Numbered from the stretch's first letter, positions 45,909-55,120 are shown. The stretch: DNA of 64,000 nucleotides from Amazonocrinis nigriterrae CENA67 (GCF_016056305.1 NZ_JAECZC010000026.1:11104-75103); one strand, 5' to 3'. Notes: a model not told the origin generated them from the sequence alone. Program-made: numbers and translations.

Positions 45909-46562
45909 ATGAAAAAATTCAAATATATTTTGATGGTGGCAATATTACTTGTAAATCTGGTATTTGCTCAACCTTCATTAGCAGACCGCCCAGAATATAC
46001 CAAAAATCCTGATTACAAAACACTGATTCAACAACTGAAAACCTTACAAACTGTCAAAGAAACACAATCTCAATTAGAGGGTTACACAGCAGAGCAAATT
46101 GACCAAAAAATTAATGAATTAGAACTGCAAAAATATGCTTTTGAGTCAGGCATAGATTGGGGACAGTGCAGCAACCAAACAGGCAAAACTCTAGCTATTT
46201 ATGGCCCAGAACCAGATATTGATGATGATGAATATTCCTCTGGGGCTGCGCTGTATTTTTTAGGTGAGAATCAGACAACTGAAAACAATTGGAATTGTAA
46301 GGGAGTTTATCTACCAAATGATGTCACAGCTGTTGCTATCAGCCAAAATGGACAAAGTGAAGATGTGACTGGCGGTGTGGTAATCAAGGTTCCTAATGGT
46401 ACAAATTTAGTTCTGAAAAAAAATCCAGATACTGGAGTAATTGAATTTAATCAAGCTGGAACTACAATTGTGAAACCTAGTGAAACAAACTGGTTTATTC
46501 CTAATGTGTCGCAAGCAATTGTAGATGCACGAGTTACTAATGCACCTACGAAAAAGGCTTAA
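45909..46562 (+). CDS. Secreted protein of unknown function
   Basis: 217 residues with a signal peptide (MKKFKYILMVAILLVNLVFA, then QPSLA before the mature start). The mature part begins helical and Gln/Lys-rich. It has a Cys pair (GQCSN and NWNCKG, residues about 86 and 135) that could form a disulfide, and an acidic EPDIDDDEYSSG loop. No domain recognised. Single gene. Confidence 0.65.
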   Translation: MKKFKYILMVAILLVNLVFAQPSLADRPEYTKNPDYKTLIQQLKTLQTVKETQSQLEGYTAEQIDQKINELELQKYAFESGIDWGQCSNQTGKTLAIYGPEPDIDDDEYSSGAALYFLGENQTTENNWNCKGVYLPNDVTAVAISQNGQSEDVTGGVVIKVPNGTNLVLKKNPDTGVIEFNQAGTTIVKPSETNWFIPNVSQAIVDARVTNAPTKKA

Positions 46563-46764
46563 ATTTTGGAATTGGGTATGGGGAATTGGGAATTGGTTAT
46601 GATTTCCACAGTTATTGCACCCCACCCCTAACCCCTCCCCGTGAACGGGGAGGGGAAACTTTGACGCAAGTCAAAGGCGGGGTGGGGTTCTTCGCTTTTT
46701 ATAAGTAATTAAGTGGACTTGATATAACTCCTAATTCCTAATTCCTTTGTGGCTTGAATGTTAA
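46563..46764. repeat. Cyanobacterial hairpin repeat (CCCCTCCCCGTGAACGGGGA type)
   Basis: GGGAATTGGG units are followed by TTCCACAGTTATTGCACC, then the strong hairpin CCCCTCCCCG/CGGGGAGGGG (46633-46656) and GGCGGGGTGGGG. Related to repeats at 38504-38565 and inside the MITE at 59287-59449. It may also act as terminator for the secreted-protein gene. Confidence 0.55.
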
Positions 46765-47526
46765 TTACTTTACTAACTGTTTTTCTTCGGGAAGTAAGGA
46801 AGTTTCATCTTTCGGTGTATTGCTACTGATAGGAGTTGTTTGAGTTAAATACGGTTTGATAATTAGACTTACCCCAATTGCCCAAGCTAATGCAACCATC
46901 CATCCGGCGAGAATGTCACTAGGAAAATGCACGCCCAAATAGAGACGACACCAACCAACAGCAATGACATACAAGCTGCCAAATATCAAAAGCAACCAGC
47001 GCCAAGAACTAGCCCAAGTTAAAATTAACAAAATTACTACTAATGTCATGCTTGTCATAGCATGACCGCTGGGAAATGCAAAGTCAAACTCAGGCGCACT
47101 AGATTGCCAAAGGTGGGGACGGACTCTGTGCATTAATTCTTTTGCTGTCCGGTTGATAACGGCGCTTCCTAGTGATGTGGTGAGTAAATAGGCTAGCGAT
47201 CGCCAGCGTTTTCTTAATAGTAATATAACTGCGATCGCACTCAAAATCGGTAAGGCAGTCCAAAACGAGCCAAATTTAGCTAACATTACCGCCAATACAT
47301 CCAATTCTGGCTTAGCTCTTGAGTGAACCGCCAACAAAATAGGCACATCCCACGGAAAGCCAACTTGATTCTGCCAAATCTTCACCGCCAGAATTTCAAA
47401 TACCTGCAAAGGTAAATATACTCCTATCAACAAGAGTAACAGCGATCGCCAATGGGCAAGCAGCAGGTTTTTGAGAAAATAAAAAGGTGACTGACGCTTT
47501 TTGTCAGTTTTTTTTGCATTTTCCAT
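46765..47526 (-). CDS. PAP2-family membrane phosphatase
   Basis: 253 residues, about six membrane helices. All three phosphatase motifs are intact: KELMHRVRP (K-x6-RP), the PSGH loop in FAFPSGHAMTS, and CRLYLGVHFPSDILAG (R-x5-H-x3-D). The family dephosphorylates lipid phosphates such as phosphatidic acid or undecaprenyl pyrophosphate on the outer face of the membrane. Stand-alone gene. Confidence 0.9.
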   Translation of the reverse strand: MENAKKTDKKRQSPFYFLKNLLLAHWRSLLLLLIGVYLPLQVFEILAVKIWQNQVGFPWDVPILLAVHSRAKPELDVLAVMLAKFGSFWTALPILSAIAVILLLRKRWRSLAYLLTTSLGSAVINRTAKELMHRVRPHLWQSSAPEFDFAFPSGHAMTSMTLVVILLILTWASSWRWLLLIFGSLYVIAVGWCRLYLGVHFPSDILAGWMVALAWAIGVSLIIKPYLTQTTPISSNTPKDETSLLPEEKQLVK

Positions 47527-47999
47527 TTACGAGGTTTTAGAGCTATGGAGCTTATCCTATCTGCATCGTACCAAGTTGTGGATTTTTTGCCCCTGACCTC
47601 GTAGGTCAGAGGTTGGGGTTAGATTCCGTCGAAATTTATACCAAATTCGATAATGATTGCGACACATGCTTTGGTTGTAGGGGCGTACAGTTGTACGCCC
47701 CTACAAGGTATCTTTGGTCAAACTGCCAAGATGTATATTGCACAAATATTCCAGCAGTTTCAAGCATGACCAGATAGCATCAGATTGTATATCGGAATAG
47801 TTTAGATTTAAACAAGTCGATTTGTATCAGTTTTAGTTAATTTCAATTCATCTAAAATTAAAGTTTTCATGAAGGAGGCAGTAAAATTATATAAAATTTC
47901 TATGATAAAAGTGCCTTTTTTAACTAAATTCAAGCATAATTAGATTCACTTATATAAATCTTTAATTTTAGGTAAAAAGAGGAGAGCGATAGAGTTATC
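47527..47999. repeat. Intergenic region with perfect hairpin repeat core
   Basis: 473 bp. Positions 47675-47706 hold a perfect 15-bp inverted repeat with a 2-nt loop (TTGTAGGGGCGTACA / TGTACGCCCCTACAA). This is the same core as in the 94-bp elements at 1338 and 61132 but with different flanks beginning ATACCAAATTC (47639). No gene. Confidence 0.65.
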
Positions 48000-48263
48000 A
48001 TGCTGATGAGAATTTTAATAGGCAGTGCTGCGATCGCTTGTATTCTAAGTTCAACAACAACAGCTGTAGCTCAGATAGTTGTTGATGACAGCTTGAAAGC
48101 CGAACACTCTATCTTGACACCCAATGTCCAAAGTCCTAAAGGTCAGATTGATCGGATAGATGGGGGAGCAATTCGAGGTAGTAACCTGTTCCACAGCTTT
48201 CAAGATTTTAATGTTGGTAATCAGCATACTCTGCTACCTGAATCCTTACCTCACATTTTTTGA
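48000..48263 (+). pseudogene. Filamentous haemagglutinin N-terminal (TPS domain) fragment
   Basis: 87 residues. A signal peptide (MLMRILIGSAAIACILSSTT, cleaved near AVAQ) is followed by the opening of a two-partner-secretion domain (GGAIRGSNLFHSFQDFNVGN). Homologous adhesins continue for hundreds to thousands of residues, but here the frame ends 11 residues later, inside the end of the convergent mscS gene. It is a breakpoint relic: rearrangement that placed the MscS gene here removed the rest. Confidence 0.75.
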
Positions 48264-49886
48264 CTTGAGATATTGCAAAACCTCTTGATATATTTGACTA
48301 CTAACGCGCTCACCTCGTCTACCATTCTCTAGTGTGATATCATCAACAAAGAAATTGAGCTTAAATTCAGCATAGGTATTCCCATCACCACCATGATTTG
48401 TACCTTTGATTAAAACTTGTGGGTCTTGCCACTTTTGACGTGGTTCTTTGAATCGTTCCCGAACCCATCTATTTAATTCCATCACGTAATCATCAATTCG
48501 GGTTTCTTCACTTTGGGGATTAGAAATTTTTTGGTATAAACGCTGCGCTCTTCGTTTCAAGAGATTAAGCTTGCGCTCCCACTCTTCAGAAATCATATAA
48601 CTATCATTATCTAAAAGATTAGGATCGCGAATCCAAATGCGATACCATTTCCGGACTAACTCAATCAACGAGTCGTGAAATTTGATTTCTTGCAGATTAA
48701 AAATAGTACGATTGTTTTGATTTTCGACAATCGCTTCTAAACCAATCAAAGCTAAAATATTTCTATATTCCTGCTGTACATTATCAATTTCGTCTTGGAA
48801 AAATCCACCTTTTTCTGCAAATTGTAGTGTAACAGCTAGTGTTTCTAATCCTATTTGAATCTCTTCTAATTTAGAATTAACTTCTTGCTCTGCAACTAAA
48901 CGCAACTTACCAATTTCTTGTTGTTTTTTTAATTCTTCAAGTTGATAGTAACTATCAACTATTTCTAATTTTTTATCAATACTTCCTAATGTATCTGGAT
49001 GAGCTAAAATAATTTTTTCTATTATTTGTTTAGCCTCATATATATCATACTCTACTAATACTTCTACTTGAGTAGAGTGATGATAATAAGCTGTAGGACG
49101 GCTAAGATTAATAATATTTTGACTTTGTAAATTACTGTTAGGGATGTAAATATTGTAATGCTTATCAGGCACATAAAGTTGAGTAACCCGCACACCAATT
49201 TTCTTGAGCATGGCAATAGAGCCATCTTCAAGGCGCAAAACATCACCAAATTGAAAAGGTGTATCAATTAACAGGACAACTCCACTAAAAAAGTTTGCCA
49301 GAATACCTTGAGCCGCGAAACCAATCACAAATGTTGCGCCACCTAACGCTACCCAAATACCAGTAAGATCGACTCCAAATGAACGTAAAATAAAAACAAT
49401 AGCTATTAGGTAAATTACAATAGGAACTACTGCTTCTAAAAGCGGTAGTAGTACGTTATCCCACATGGCTTCTGTTTGCTGCGTATACTCTTTTAGATAG
49501 TAGATAAAAACTTGGATAAAAAGTTGTACTATCCAATAGCTAATGGATGCAATCAGTCCGGCTGTAATAATATTTTCAAAGCTGTCAATAACTTTAACTG
49601 AAGGTAAACTCTCAAAGGTAAATTTGAGGACACTAAGTATAAAAGTAGCCAGAGCCGGATAAGCCGAAACGTTAAGGGTAACTAGGGCAATATCTCGTTC
49701 AAATTTGCGGAAAATAGAACGCAAAAGATAAAATAAAATGAAATAAATAAATATCGCCCCAGTAATGCCAATTAACAGCCTACTGGCAACAAACGCCCAG
49801 GTATTCACTCCAGTAATGGTAATTAACAGGCTACTGGCAAAAAATGCCCAGGTATTCACTTTAAATAGCAATAATTCTTTTAGCAT
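48246..49886 (-). CDS. MscS-type mechanosensitive ion channel (left copy)
   Basis: 546 residues. Membrane helices span the first 215 residues, and the pore-helix region GIWVALGGATFVIGFAAQGI plus NFFSGVVLLIDTPFQFGDVL is the MscS core (about 175-230). A long cytoplasmic domain follows, with a coiled-coil insert (about 300-380) and a conserved tail (about 430-540) not present in small MscS. The N-terminus contains a tandem duplication: VNTWAFFASSLLITITG is followed directly by VNTWAFVASRLLIGITG (about 51 bp, 49758-49860). It is last in a minus-strand run after a STAS gene, mirrored by the copy at 59291-60985. Confidence 0.9.
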   Translation of the reverse strand: MLKELLLFKVNTWAFFASSLLITITGVNTWAFVASRLLIGITGAIFIYFILFYLLRSIFRKFERDIALVTLNVSAYPALATFILSVLKFTFESLPSVKVIDSFENIITAGLIASISYWIVQLFIQVFIYYLKEYTQQTEAMWDNVLLPLLEAVVPIVIYLIAIVFILRSFGVDLTGIWVALGGATFVIGFAAQGILANFFSGVVLLIDTPFQFGDVLRLEDGSIAMLKKIGVRVTQLYVPDKHYNIYIPNSNLQSQNIINLSRPTAYYHHSTQVEVLVEYDIYEAKQIIEKIILAHPDTLGSIDKKLEIVDSYYQLEELKKQQEIGKLRLVAEQEVNSKLEEIQIGLETLAVTLQFAEKGGFFQDEIDNVQQEYRNILALIGLEAIVENQNNRTIFNLQEIKFHDSLIELVRKWYRIWIRDPNLLDNDSYMISEEWERKLNLLKRRAQRLYQKISNPQSEETRIDDYVMELNRWVRERFKEPRQKWQDPQVLIKGTNHGGDGNTYAEFKLNFFVDDITLENGRRGERVSSQIYQEVLQYLKSKNVR

Positions 49887-50001
49887 CGTTAATTATTTTA
49901 GCATCGTTTGATTATTAACATGAATCGTTCAGCGATCCTACAAGCCAATTTCTAACTTTTTTGAATATTTGCAATGTTTGCCGCATAAATTACTAATTAT
50001 T

Positions 50002-50355
50002 TCATTGGATTTTTAGTTGTAATCCAGGCAATAATTTCACTAGATTTTGCAATGATTTACCTTGCCAAGGCTGATTATTTGATCCTAATACAACTAATTG
50101 AGTTCCTTTCTTTTTACGTAAGCTCATCACAAATTTTGATAGCATACTGATACCAGAACTATTAAGAAATGCTAGTTCTCTTAAATCTATAGTTATTATT
50201 TCTGGATCAGTTGCAGCAACTTCGTTAAGTAAATTAGTGATTGGTTCATACTCGCTAGGGCCACCAAGACTCAGCTCACCTTTAAGATTAATTATTGTTG
50301 AATCAGCATCAAATTGTACAATGTAATCATCTGCCTTAATTTCTTGATTAACCAT
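50002..50355 (-). CDS. STAS-domain anti-anti-sigma-like protein (left copy)
   Basis: 117-residue single STAS domain. The phosphoacceptor region ITIDLRELAFLNSSGISMLS keeps the Asn-Ser-Ser of SpoIIAA/RsbV-type antagonists, so phosphorylation-dependent partner switching is likely. The unusual C-terminal PWQGKSLQNLVKLLPGL is shared with the right-hand copy. Located 66 bp after the RsbW-like gene, its probable kinase. Confidence 0.85.
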   Translation of the reverse strand: MVNQEIKADDYIVQFDADSTIINLKGELSLGGPSEYEPITNLLNEVAATDPEIITIDLRELAFLNSSGISMLSKFVMSLRKKKGTQLVVLGSNNQPWQGKSLQNLVKLLPGLQLKIQ

Positions 50356-50421
50356 TTTCTGTCAATTCCTTTAATTTTAAGTAAAGAATTTGATTGTTGA
50401 ATTTGTGATGGGTGATAAATA

Positions 50422-51012
50422 TTAGACTTTGATTTGAGCCATCGTAGTTACAGTAACAACTGGGAAATCACCTTCAATTATGTCTATGTTCCAACCTAGT
50501 ACAGCACCATAATCATTAATCATGGTCAATAAACCTAAGCCTGAAGCTTCAGTATCTTCTTCAGCACTTTTTTCGATTTGACTAATATACATATCATTGG
50601 GATCAGAGGAAAGCAACTGTTCGATAAATGTTTTTAATTTATCTACACCTTCTGACTTAATGCTATTAGTAGCAAATATTACAGCTGTAACGTTATCTGA
50701 ATTTTCTATAAAGTAAATGCCAAATTTCACTCTGTATTTTAAATTTTCGTCATTAAACTTGATAGCATTCTCAAGTAACTCGTTCGCCACATAGCTAACG
50801 GCACTTTTACTTTCTTTAATACGTCTTTCACTAGTTGGATCTTCTTCATCAACTGGAATAAAGTTAGCCATGTAATCAGCAACGAAGTGAGCAGAAAGGC
50901 GATTATTTTTCCAGCGTTGCTTAATTGGGCGAGAGCTAGGAGTAAAAGTTAATTGAAGAAAATCTTGCTCTAGAGAAAAGTTGCTGATAAACTCGCCAAA
51001 TAATTCAGCCAT
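50422..51012 (-). CDS. RsbW/SpoIIAB-like ATP-binding protein (left copy)
   Basis: 196 residues with a GHKL-type ATPase fold. The N box is SAVSYVANELLENAIKF and the G2-like loop is ASGLGLLTMINDYGA. Residues DPNDMYISQIEKSAEED sit between. The expected role is serine kinase and binding partner of the downstream STAS protein. It ends VTVTTMAQIKV. This C-terminus is useful for showing that the right-hand homologue has a premature stop. Confidence 0.82.
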   Translation of the reverse strand: MAELFGEFISNFSLEQDFLQLTFTPSSRPIKQRWKNNRLSAHFVADYMANFIPVDEEDPTSERRIKESKSAVSYVANELLENAIKFNDENLKYRVKFGIYFIENSDNVTAVIFATNSIKSEGVDKLKTFIEQLLSSDPNDMYISQIEKSAEEDTEASGLGLLTMINDYGAVLGWNIDIIEGDFPVVTVTTMAQIKV

Positions 51013-51188
51013 TTTGATAGACCTCTCAAGTAAATAAATAATTAATTATCCCGGAAAGTAATTTTTTAGTTTTTTGTACACCGCAGCTTTATCAGAAAAG
51101 AACGAAAATTGTTAAATCGATTTTTAACTTTAGATATGTAAATTTTTTAATTAGTTTTATTTTACTAATTTTTCATGAGGAAGAAAAC

Positions 51189-52496
51189 TCATGCTTTTAG
51201 TTTTGGTTCTGAGTGTTGTGGCATTTCTTGATAAATATCACTTTCACGCTTAAGCACTAGTAATGTAAAGTCATCAAATACTTTTTGCTTGCCAATATGT
51301 CGCCGTACATCAGTAATTACTGCATCTTTGACATCCTGGGCGGATTTGTACCAATTCTTGCTAATTACTTCACAAAGTCTTTCTATTCCGTATAGGACTT
51401 TATTAATATCTTTTGCCTCTGTAATACCATCAGTATAAAGTACTACTCCATCACCTGGCTGCAAATTCAATGTAATATGATTGATAAAATCAGCAATTTC
51501 ACTATCTAAACCAATTGGAAAACCTAAGTCCATTGTGTCAATTCGTTCAACTTTACCGTTATTGCGAATAATCAGAATTTCTTCATGCTGTCCACTAATA
51601 CTAATTTCTCCATCAGCATAGTTGATAATTGCAAGGGTTAAGCTTTTCTCAGAGTTCATTCGCTGCACATTTTTATACATTGTGCGATTTAGCGCATCTA
51701 AAAATTTGACTGGATCAACTTCCCGAATTTCCTTGAGAGTACGAACGGCGGTTTGAACCATCAGCATTAAGATACCACTTTCTAATCCGTGTCCGGTTAC
51801 ATCTCCAATACCTAACGTGACTACGCCATCTGTGTATAAGACATCGTAGTAATCTCCACCGACTTCATCAGCAGGTTCCATAAATCCTGCAATATCAAGT
51901 TTTTCTATTACTAATTCTTCTGGTTTCGGGAGAATCATCTGTTGGAGCATCCGGGAAACATTCAATTCTGCTCCCATCCGCAGATTTTGCTCTTGCAGTT
52001 TTTCTTTCATTAGGGTTGTTAGCTTTAAATCTTCCAGAGATTGATATAGTTCGCGGTTTTTATCTTCCAGTTCTGTCATTAATTCATTGCGGCTTTTTTG
52101 CTGGATGATAGACTTAATTTGGGCGATCGCATCATTACTAAAAATTTGCTGATCACGTAAACTAAGCATAGCTTGTACCCTATACAAATTGTTTTCTAAT
52201 GTCAAGACCTGAACCTGATCAAAAAAAGGAGTTAATAAATTGATTCCTGGCAAAGATTGATTAGCTGTAAAATTTAACCACAATGCAGAATGATTAATAG
52301 TTGTGTTCAGAGCAAACTCAATTTCAAAGATAATAGATAATTTATAGAGAGTACGACACATTTCTGAAGTTGCGGTAGCTACTCGCGTAGCCACAATAGT
52401 TTCTTCTGATAGCAGCTTAACGATAGTAAGAACTTTTTTGCGTACCTCATTTAGAGACGAATGCTGATTAATAAAAATGCTACCTAATGTAATCAT
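51189..52496 (-). CDS. SpoIIE-type serine phosphatase with N-terminal ATPase-like region (left copy)
   Basis: 435 residues. An N-terminal region (about 1-150) resembles a degenerate RsbT/RsbW-like fold (NEVRKKVLTIVKLLSEETIV, ATSEMCRTLYKL). A coiled-coil linker follows, then the PP2C/SpoIIE phosphatase (about 205-425). The metal-site motifs are EVGGDYYDVLYTDG, IGDVTGHGLESGI, LYTDGITEAKDI and FDDFTLLVLK. It should dephosphorylate the STAS antagonist and reset the switch. Its start overlaps the RsbX-like stop by 4 bp (ATGA), so it is co-translated with the stressosome core. Comparable to RsbU and IcfG proteins. Confidence 0.88.
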   Translation of the reverse strand: MITLGSIFINQHSSLNEVRKKVLTIVKLLSEETIVATRVATATSEMCRTLYKLSIIFEIEFALNTTINHSALWLNFTANQSLPGINLLTPFFDQVQVLTLENNLYRVQAMLSLRDQQIFSNDAIAQIKSIIQQKSRNELMTELEDKNRELYQSLEDLKLTTLMKEKLQEQNLRMGAELNVSRMLQQMILPKPEELVIEKLDIAGFMEPADEVGGDYYDVLYTDGVVTLGIGDVTGHGLESGILMLMVQTAVRTLKEIREVDPVKFLDALNRTMYKNVQRMNSEKSLTLAIINYADGEISISGQHEEILIIRNNGKVERIDTMDLGFPIGLDSEIADFINHITLNLQPGDGVVLYTDGITEAKDINKVLYGIERLCEVISKNWYKSAQDVKDAVITDVRRHIGKQKVFDDFTLLVLKRESDIYQEMPQHSEPKLKA

Positions 52497-53092
52497 TTTT
52501 TATACCTTAAAACTACACAAGTTGCATCATCATAGAGTTTGTCAAATCGTCGCACCAAGTTTCTAGAAATTGTGTTAGAGCTTTCATAGAGAATCTGGGG
52601 ATAATCATTTATTTCAAAATGCTCTTTAATGCCATCAGTATAAAGTACAATAATATCTGATTTAGTTAACTCAACTTTTTGTTTTATAGGTGTGCGAAGA
52701 TGGCTACCAATTATGCCTTCTGTGGAACAGAGTCGAAATGAGCGACTACCAAAAACTCTAAAAACTGTATTGCCCACTCCTGTATAAGATAACTCGCTCG
52801 TTTCTAAATTTAGCACACTTAAACCTGCGGCTGCACCACGAGTTTCTCTAATTTCTGCGTGGAGTTGATGTAGAGTTGCCAATACATCATTACTCCAATT
52901 TTCTTTGAGAAAATCTTCAATTTGACGAGCAACAATGTAAGCATCGTATCCATGTCCGAGTACATCAACAATAGCTACAAAAAATAGTTCTTCTCGCTTG
53001 TCAATAATTACTGTGTCTCCACTAAAGCGTTCGCCAAAGCAAGGGCGACCAAAGAAAGCACAATCTAAATGATCAGAAATTTTTGTAGACAT
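52493..53092 (-). CDS. rsbX: RsbX-like stressosome feedback phosphatase
   Basis: 199-residue minimal PP2C/SpoIIE phosphatase with motifs RFSGDTVIID, IVDVLGHGYDAY, VLYTDGIKEHF and DDATCVVLRYKK. Size and gene position (after RsbT) fit RsbX, which dephosphorylates RsbR and RsbS to return the stressosome to rest. The 4-bp overlap with the next phosphatase gene indicates coupling. Confidence 0.85.
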   Translation of the reverse strand: MSTKISDHLDCAFFGRPCFGERFSGDTVIIDKREELFFVAIVDVLGHGYDAYIVARQIEDFLKENWSNDVLATLHQLHAEIRETRGAAAGLSVLNLETSELSYTGVGNTVFRVFGSRSFRLCSTEGIIGSHLRTPIKQKVELTKSDIIVLYTDGIKEHFEINDYPQILYESSNTISRNLVRRFDKLYDDATCVVLRYKK

Positions 53093-53363
53093 TTATGATT
53101 ATCCATAGATTTTATAGTGAAGAAGATGGACAATTCCAGGAATTAAACTAGCTAAAGTAGGTTGGTTGACGGCAAGTGTTTGGTGATAAGCGATCGCAAT
53201 TAGAAAAGCAAATACTAAAGTAGCTAATACTCATCGGCAAATTGCACGAATAACAGAACTTATTAAATAAATTACTAAATCCAATCACGTTGATTTTCTT
53301 ACTAATTTCGTCTTTTTGCTGTTGATATTTATCAAAATTTTATTAATATATAATTAATATTCT

Positions 53364-53768
53364 TCAACGCCATTTCTTAATGGTCACTCGTGTTCCTTTT
53401 CCCAGTCCAGAATTGATTTCAAATTCATCCATCATTCGCTTCACTCCTGGTAATCCTAATCCCAAAGTGCCGCTAGAGCTAAAATTATCAGTCATTGCCT
53501 GCTCTACATCAGCAATCCCAGGGCCTCGATCTTGGGCAGTAATTTCAATCCCAACCCGATAACCTTGTTGTATAAAAGAGATAATAATTTCGCCTTTCCC
53601 TACATATTTAAGAATATTGCGAGATAATTCCGAAACAGCAGTCGCAATCATTTGACAAGCATTATTATCAAAGCCGATTTCGTTAGCTATTCTTTTTGCA
53701 TCTATAATTGAGCGCACTAAATCTGACTCACTCTTGATCGGAATCCAAATTGAGTTGGGATGATTCAT
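53364..53768 (-). CDS. rsbT: RsbT-like serine/threonine kinase (switch protein)
   Basis: 134-residue GHKL kinase, essentially full-length RsbT. N box TAVSELSRNILKYVGKGEI, G1 box QDRGPGIADVEQAM, G2 box TLGLGLPGVKRMMDEF, and a C-terminal GKGTRVTIKKW. It phosphorylates the STAS domains of the stressosome and then leaves to activate a downstream phosphatase. The start lies 41 bp inside the RsbS gene. A 271-bp gap follows before rsbX. Confidence 0.9.
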   Translation of the reverse strand: MNHPNSIWIPIKSESDLVRSIIDAKRIANEIGFDNNACQMIATAVSELSRNILKYVGKGEIIISFIQQGYRVGIEITAQDRGPGIADVEQAMTDNFSSSGTLGLGLPGVKRMMDEFEINSGLGKGTRVTIKKWR

Positions 53769-54198
53769 TTATTTCCTGTGAATATTCTTGATTAAAGGTT
53801 TCAGGTAATAACTCTACATCCTGATTTAAAGGTCGCAGTTTATTCATTAATTGCAAAGCATCGTCAATATCTAAGGCAGCATAAATACTATCAACATTAG
53901 CATTTAAATCTACTAAAGCAGATACTACCCCTGGTTGAAAACCTGTGAGGATAGTTTCAACTCCCATCATTGCTGCCATTGATAAAGTACGCCGCAAAGT
54001 TTCAAAGTCTTGAAGATCCATAATCTCTACACCTGAGAGATCCACAATGATACCTCTGGCTCTGTTAGTATGTAGCCAATCTAGGATATCTTGGCGGAAC
54101 TGCTGAAGTACCTCCGCAGTCAAATCTATTTGGATAGAAGCGAAAATACAACCTTGCGATAATTGCAAGGGAATGCGCTGAACATTACTAACATTCAT
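53728..54198 (-). CDS. rsbS: RsbS-like STAS protein lacking the usual phosphoserine
   Basis: 156 residues: a STAS domain (about 10-118, RGIIVDLSGVEIMDLQDFET, then TLSMAAMMGVETILTGFQPG) and an acidic C-terminal tail. RsbS of Bacillus has Asp-Ser at the end of the strand (Ser59). Here the equivalent is Asp-Leu-Gln, so the classical phosphoacceptor is missing. Only 4 bp separate it from rsbR and it overlaps rsbT. It belongs to the stressosome scaffold by context and similarity, but regulation may differ. Confidence 0.82.
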   Translation of the reverse strand: MNVSNVQRIPLQLSQGCIFASIQIDLTAEVLQQFRQDILDWLHTNRARGIIVDLSGVEIMDLQDFETLRRTLSMAAMMGVETILTGFQPGVVSALVDLNANVDSIYAALDIDDALQLMNKLRPLNQDVELLPETFNQEYSQEINESSQLNLDSDQE

Positions 54199-54202
54199 AT
54201 TT

Positions 54203-55120
54203 TTAATTCGTCTTTGTAATTCGCAGCCCTAAACGTTGGAAGGCTCCTTCCAATGCATCCATCATGGTAGCTGTAGTCTTCAGTGTACCAATATCAATAC
54301 CAAGTTCAATCATAGTTTCAGCAATGGAAGGAGAGATACCACTTAGAGTTGATTCACAACCCATCAAACGAGTAGCTTTAGCAATTTTGATTAAGTGATT
54401 GGCGACAGCTGTATCTACCACAGCTACACCACTAATATCTAAAATAAAGACACGAGCGCGAGTACGAGAGATTGCACTTAATACAGCATTTCTAATATCT
54501 AAAGCCCGTTTTGAGTCTACTACTCCTACCAAAGGTAACAGCAAAATATCGTCCCAAATTTGGGTAACAGGAGTAGACATCTCCATCAATGATTTGCTTT
54601 GGACGGCGATCATCTCGTTGGACATAATGGAGTAAACTTCACAAACTATGCCCGTATCCAAATGTATTACTTTCGCTACTGCATCTGTTGTTGCCACCTG
54701 ATTTTTAGCATTAGCATCTTTTTCTTGAATAATTTCAGAAACCAGGTTATTAAATATGGTCATGCCGGCAAAAAACATCGTCATGGAGAGTCCAATACGG
54801 GCGTGAGTTTCCCCAATTACTCGCCGATGATAGACGTATTCATCATCTATCTTGCCAGCTAAAAATTTTTCCCAGTAGATGCGCTGCATTTTTTGAGTAT
54901 GCTTGAGCAGGTTTGAATCAGAAAAAAACTGTTCGTACTCAGGCTGCTCTTTTAGCCATATATAAAAACCATCCACCATCTTATCCATCTGCGGCAGCAT
55001 CAAGGGTTCCAGAGATGTGATTTCTTGTAAATCTCTGTCAGAAATCTCGTACAACTGCCGTAATGATAAGGCATCTCTGACATCACCAGCAGTATTGAGA
55101 TAGTTTGCCTGAAAATTCAT
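54203..55120 (-). CDS. rsbR: RsbR-like stressosome sensor: globin-type domain plus STAS
   Basis: 305 residues from the start at 55120 (MNFQANYLNTAG, preceded by AAGGGAAAA). An ATG 30 bp upstream is less likely. The N-terminal 160 residues look like a globin-coupled-sensor fold, with the candidate proximal His in RVIGETHARIGLSMTMFFAG (His106 from this start). The C-terminal STAS domain keeps both RsbR phospho-threonines by position: GVAVVDTAVANHLI and SPSIAETMIELGID. It would form the stressosome shell with RsbS and signal through RsbT. If heme is bound, the signal is a gas or redox state. First gene of the minus-strand run. Confidence 0.87.
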   Translation of the reverse strand: MNFQANYLNTAGDVRDALSLRQLYEISDRDLQEITSLEPLMLPQMDKMVDGFYIWLKEQPEYEQFFSDSNLLKHTQKMQRIYWEKFLAGKIDDEYVYHRRVIGETHARIGLSMTMFFAGMTIFNNLVSEIIQEKDANAKNQVATTDAVAKVIHLDTGIVCEVYSIMSNEMIAVQSKSLMEMSTPVTQIWDDILLLPLVGVVDSKRALDIRNAVLSAISRTRARVFILDISGVAVVDTAVANHLIKIAKATRLMGCESTLSGISPSIAETMIELGIDIGTLKTTATMMDALEGAFQRLGLRITKTN

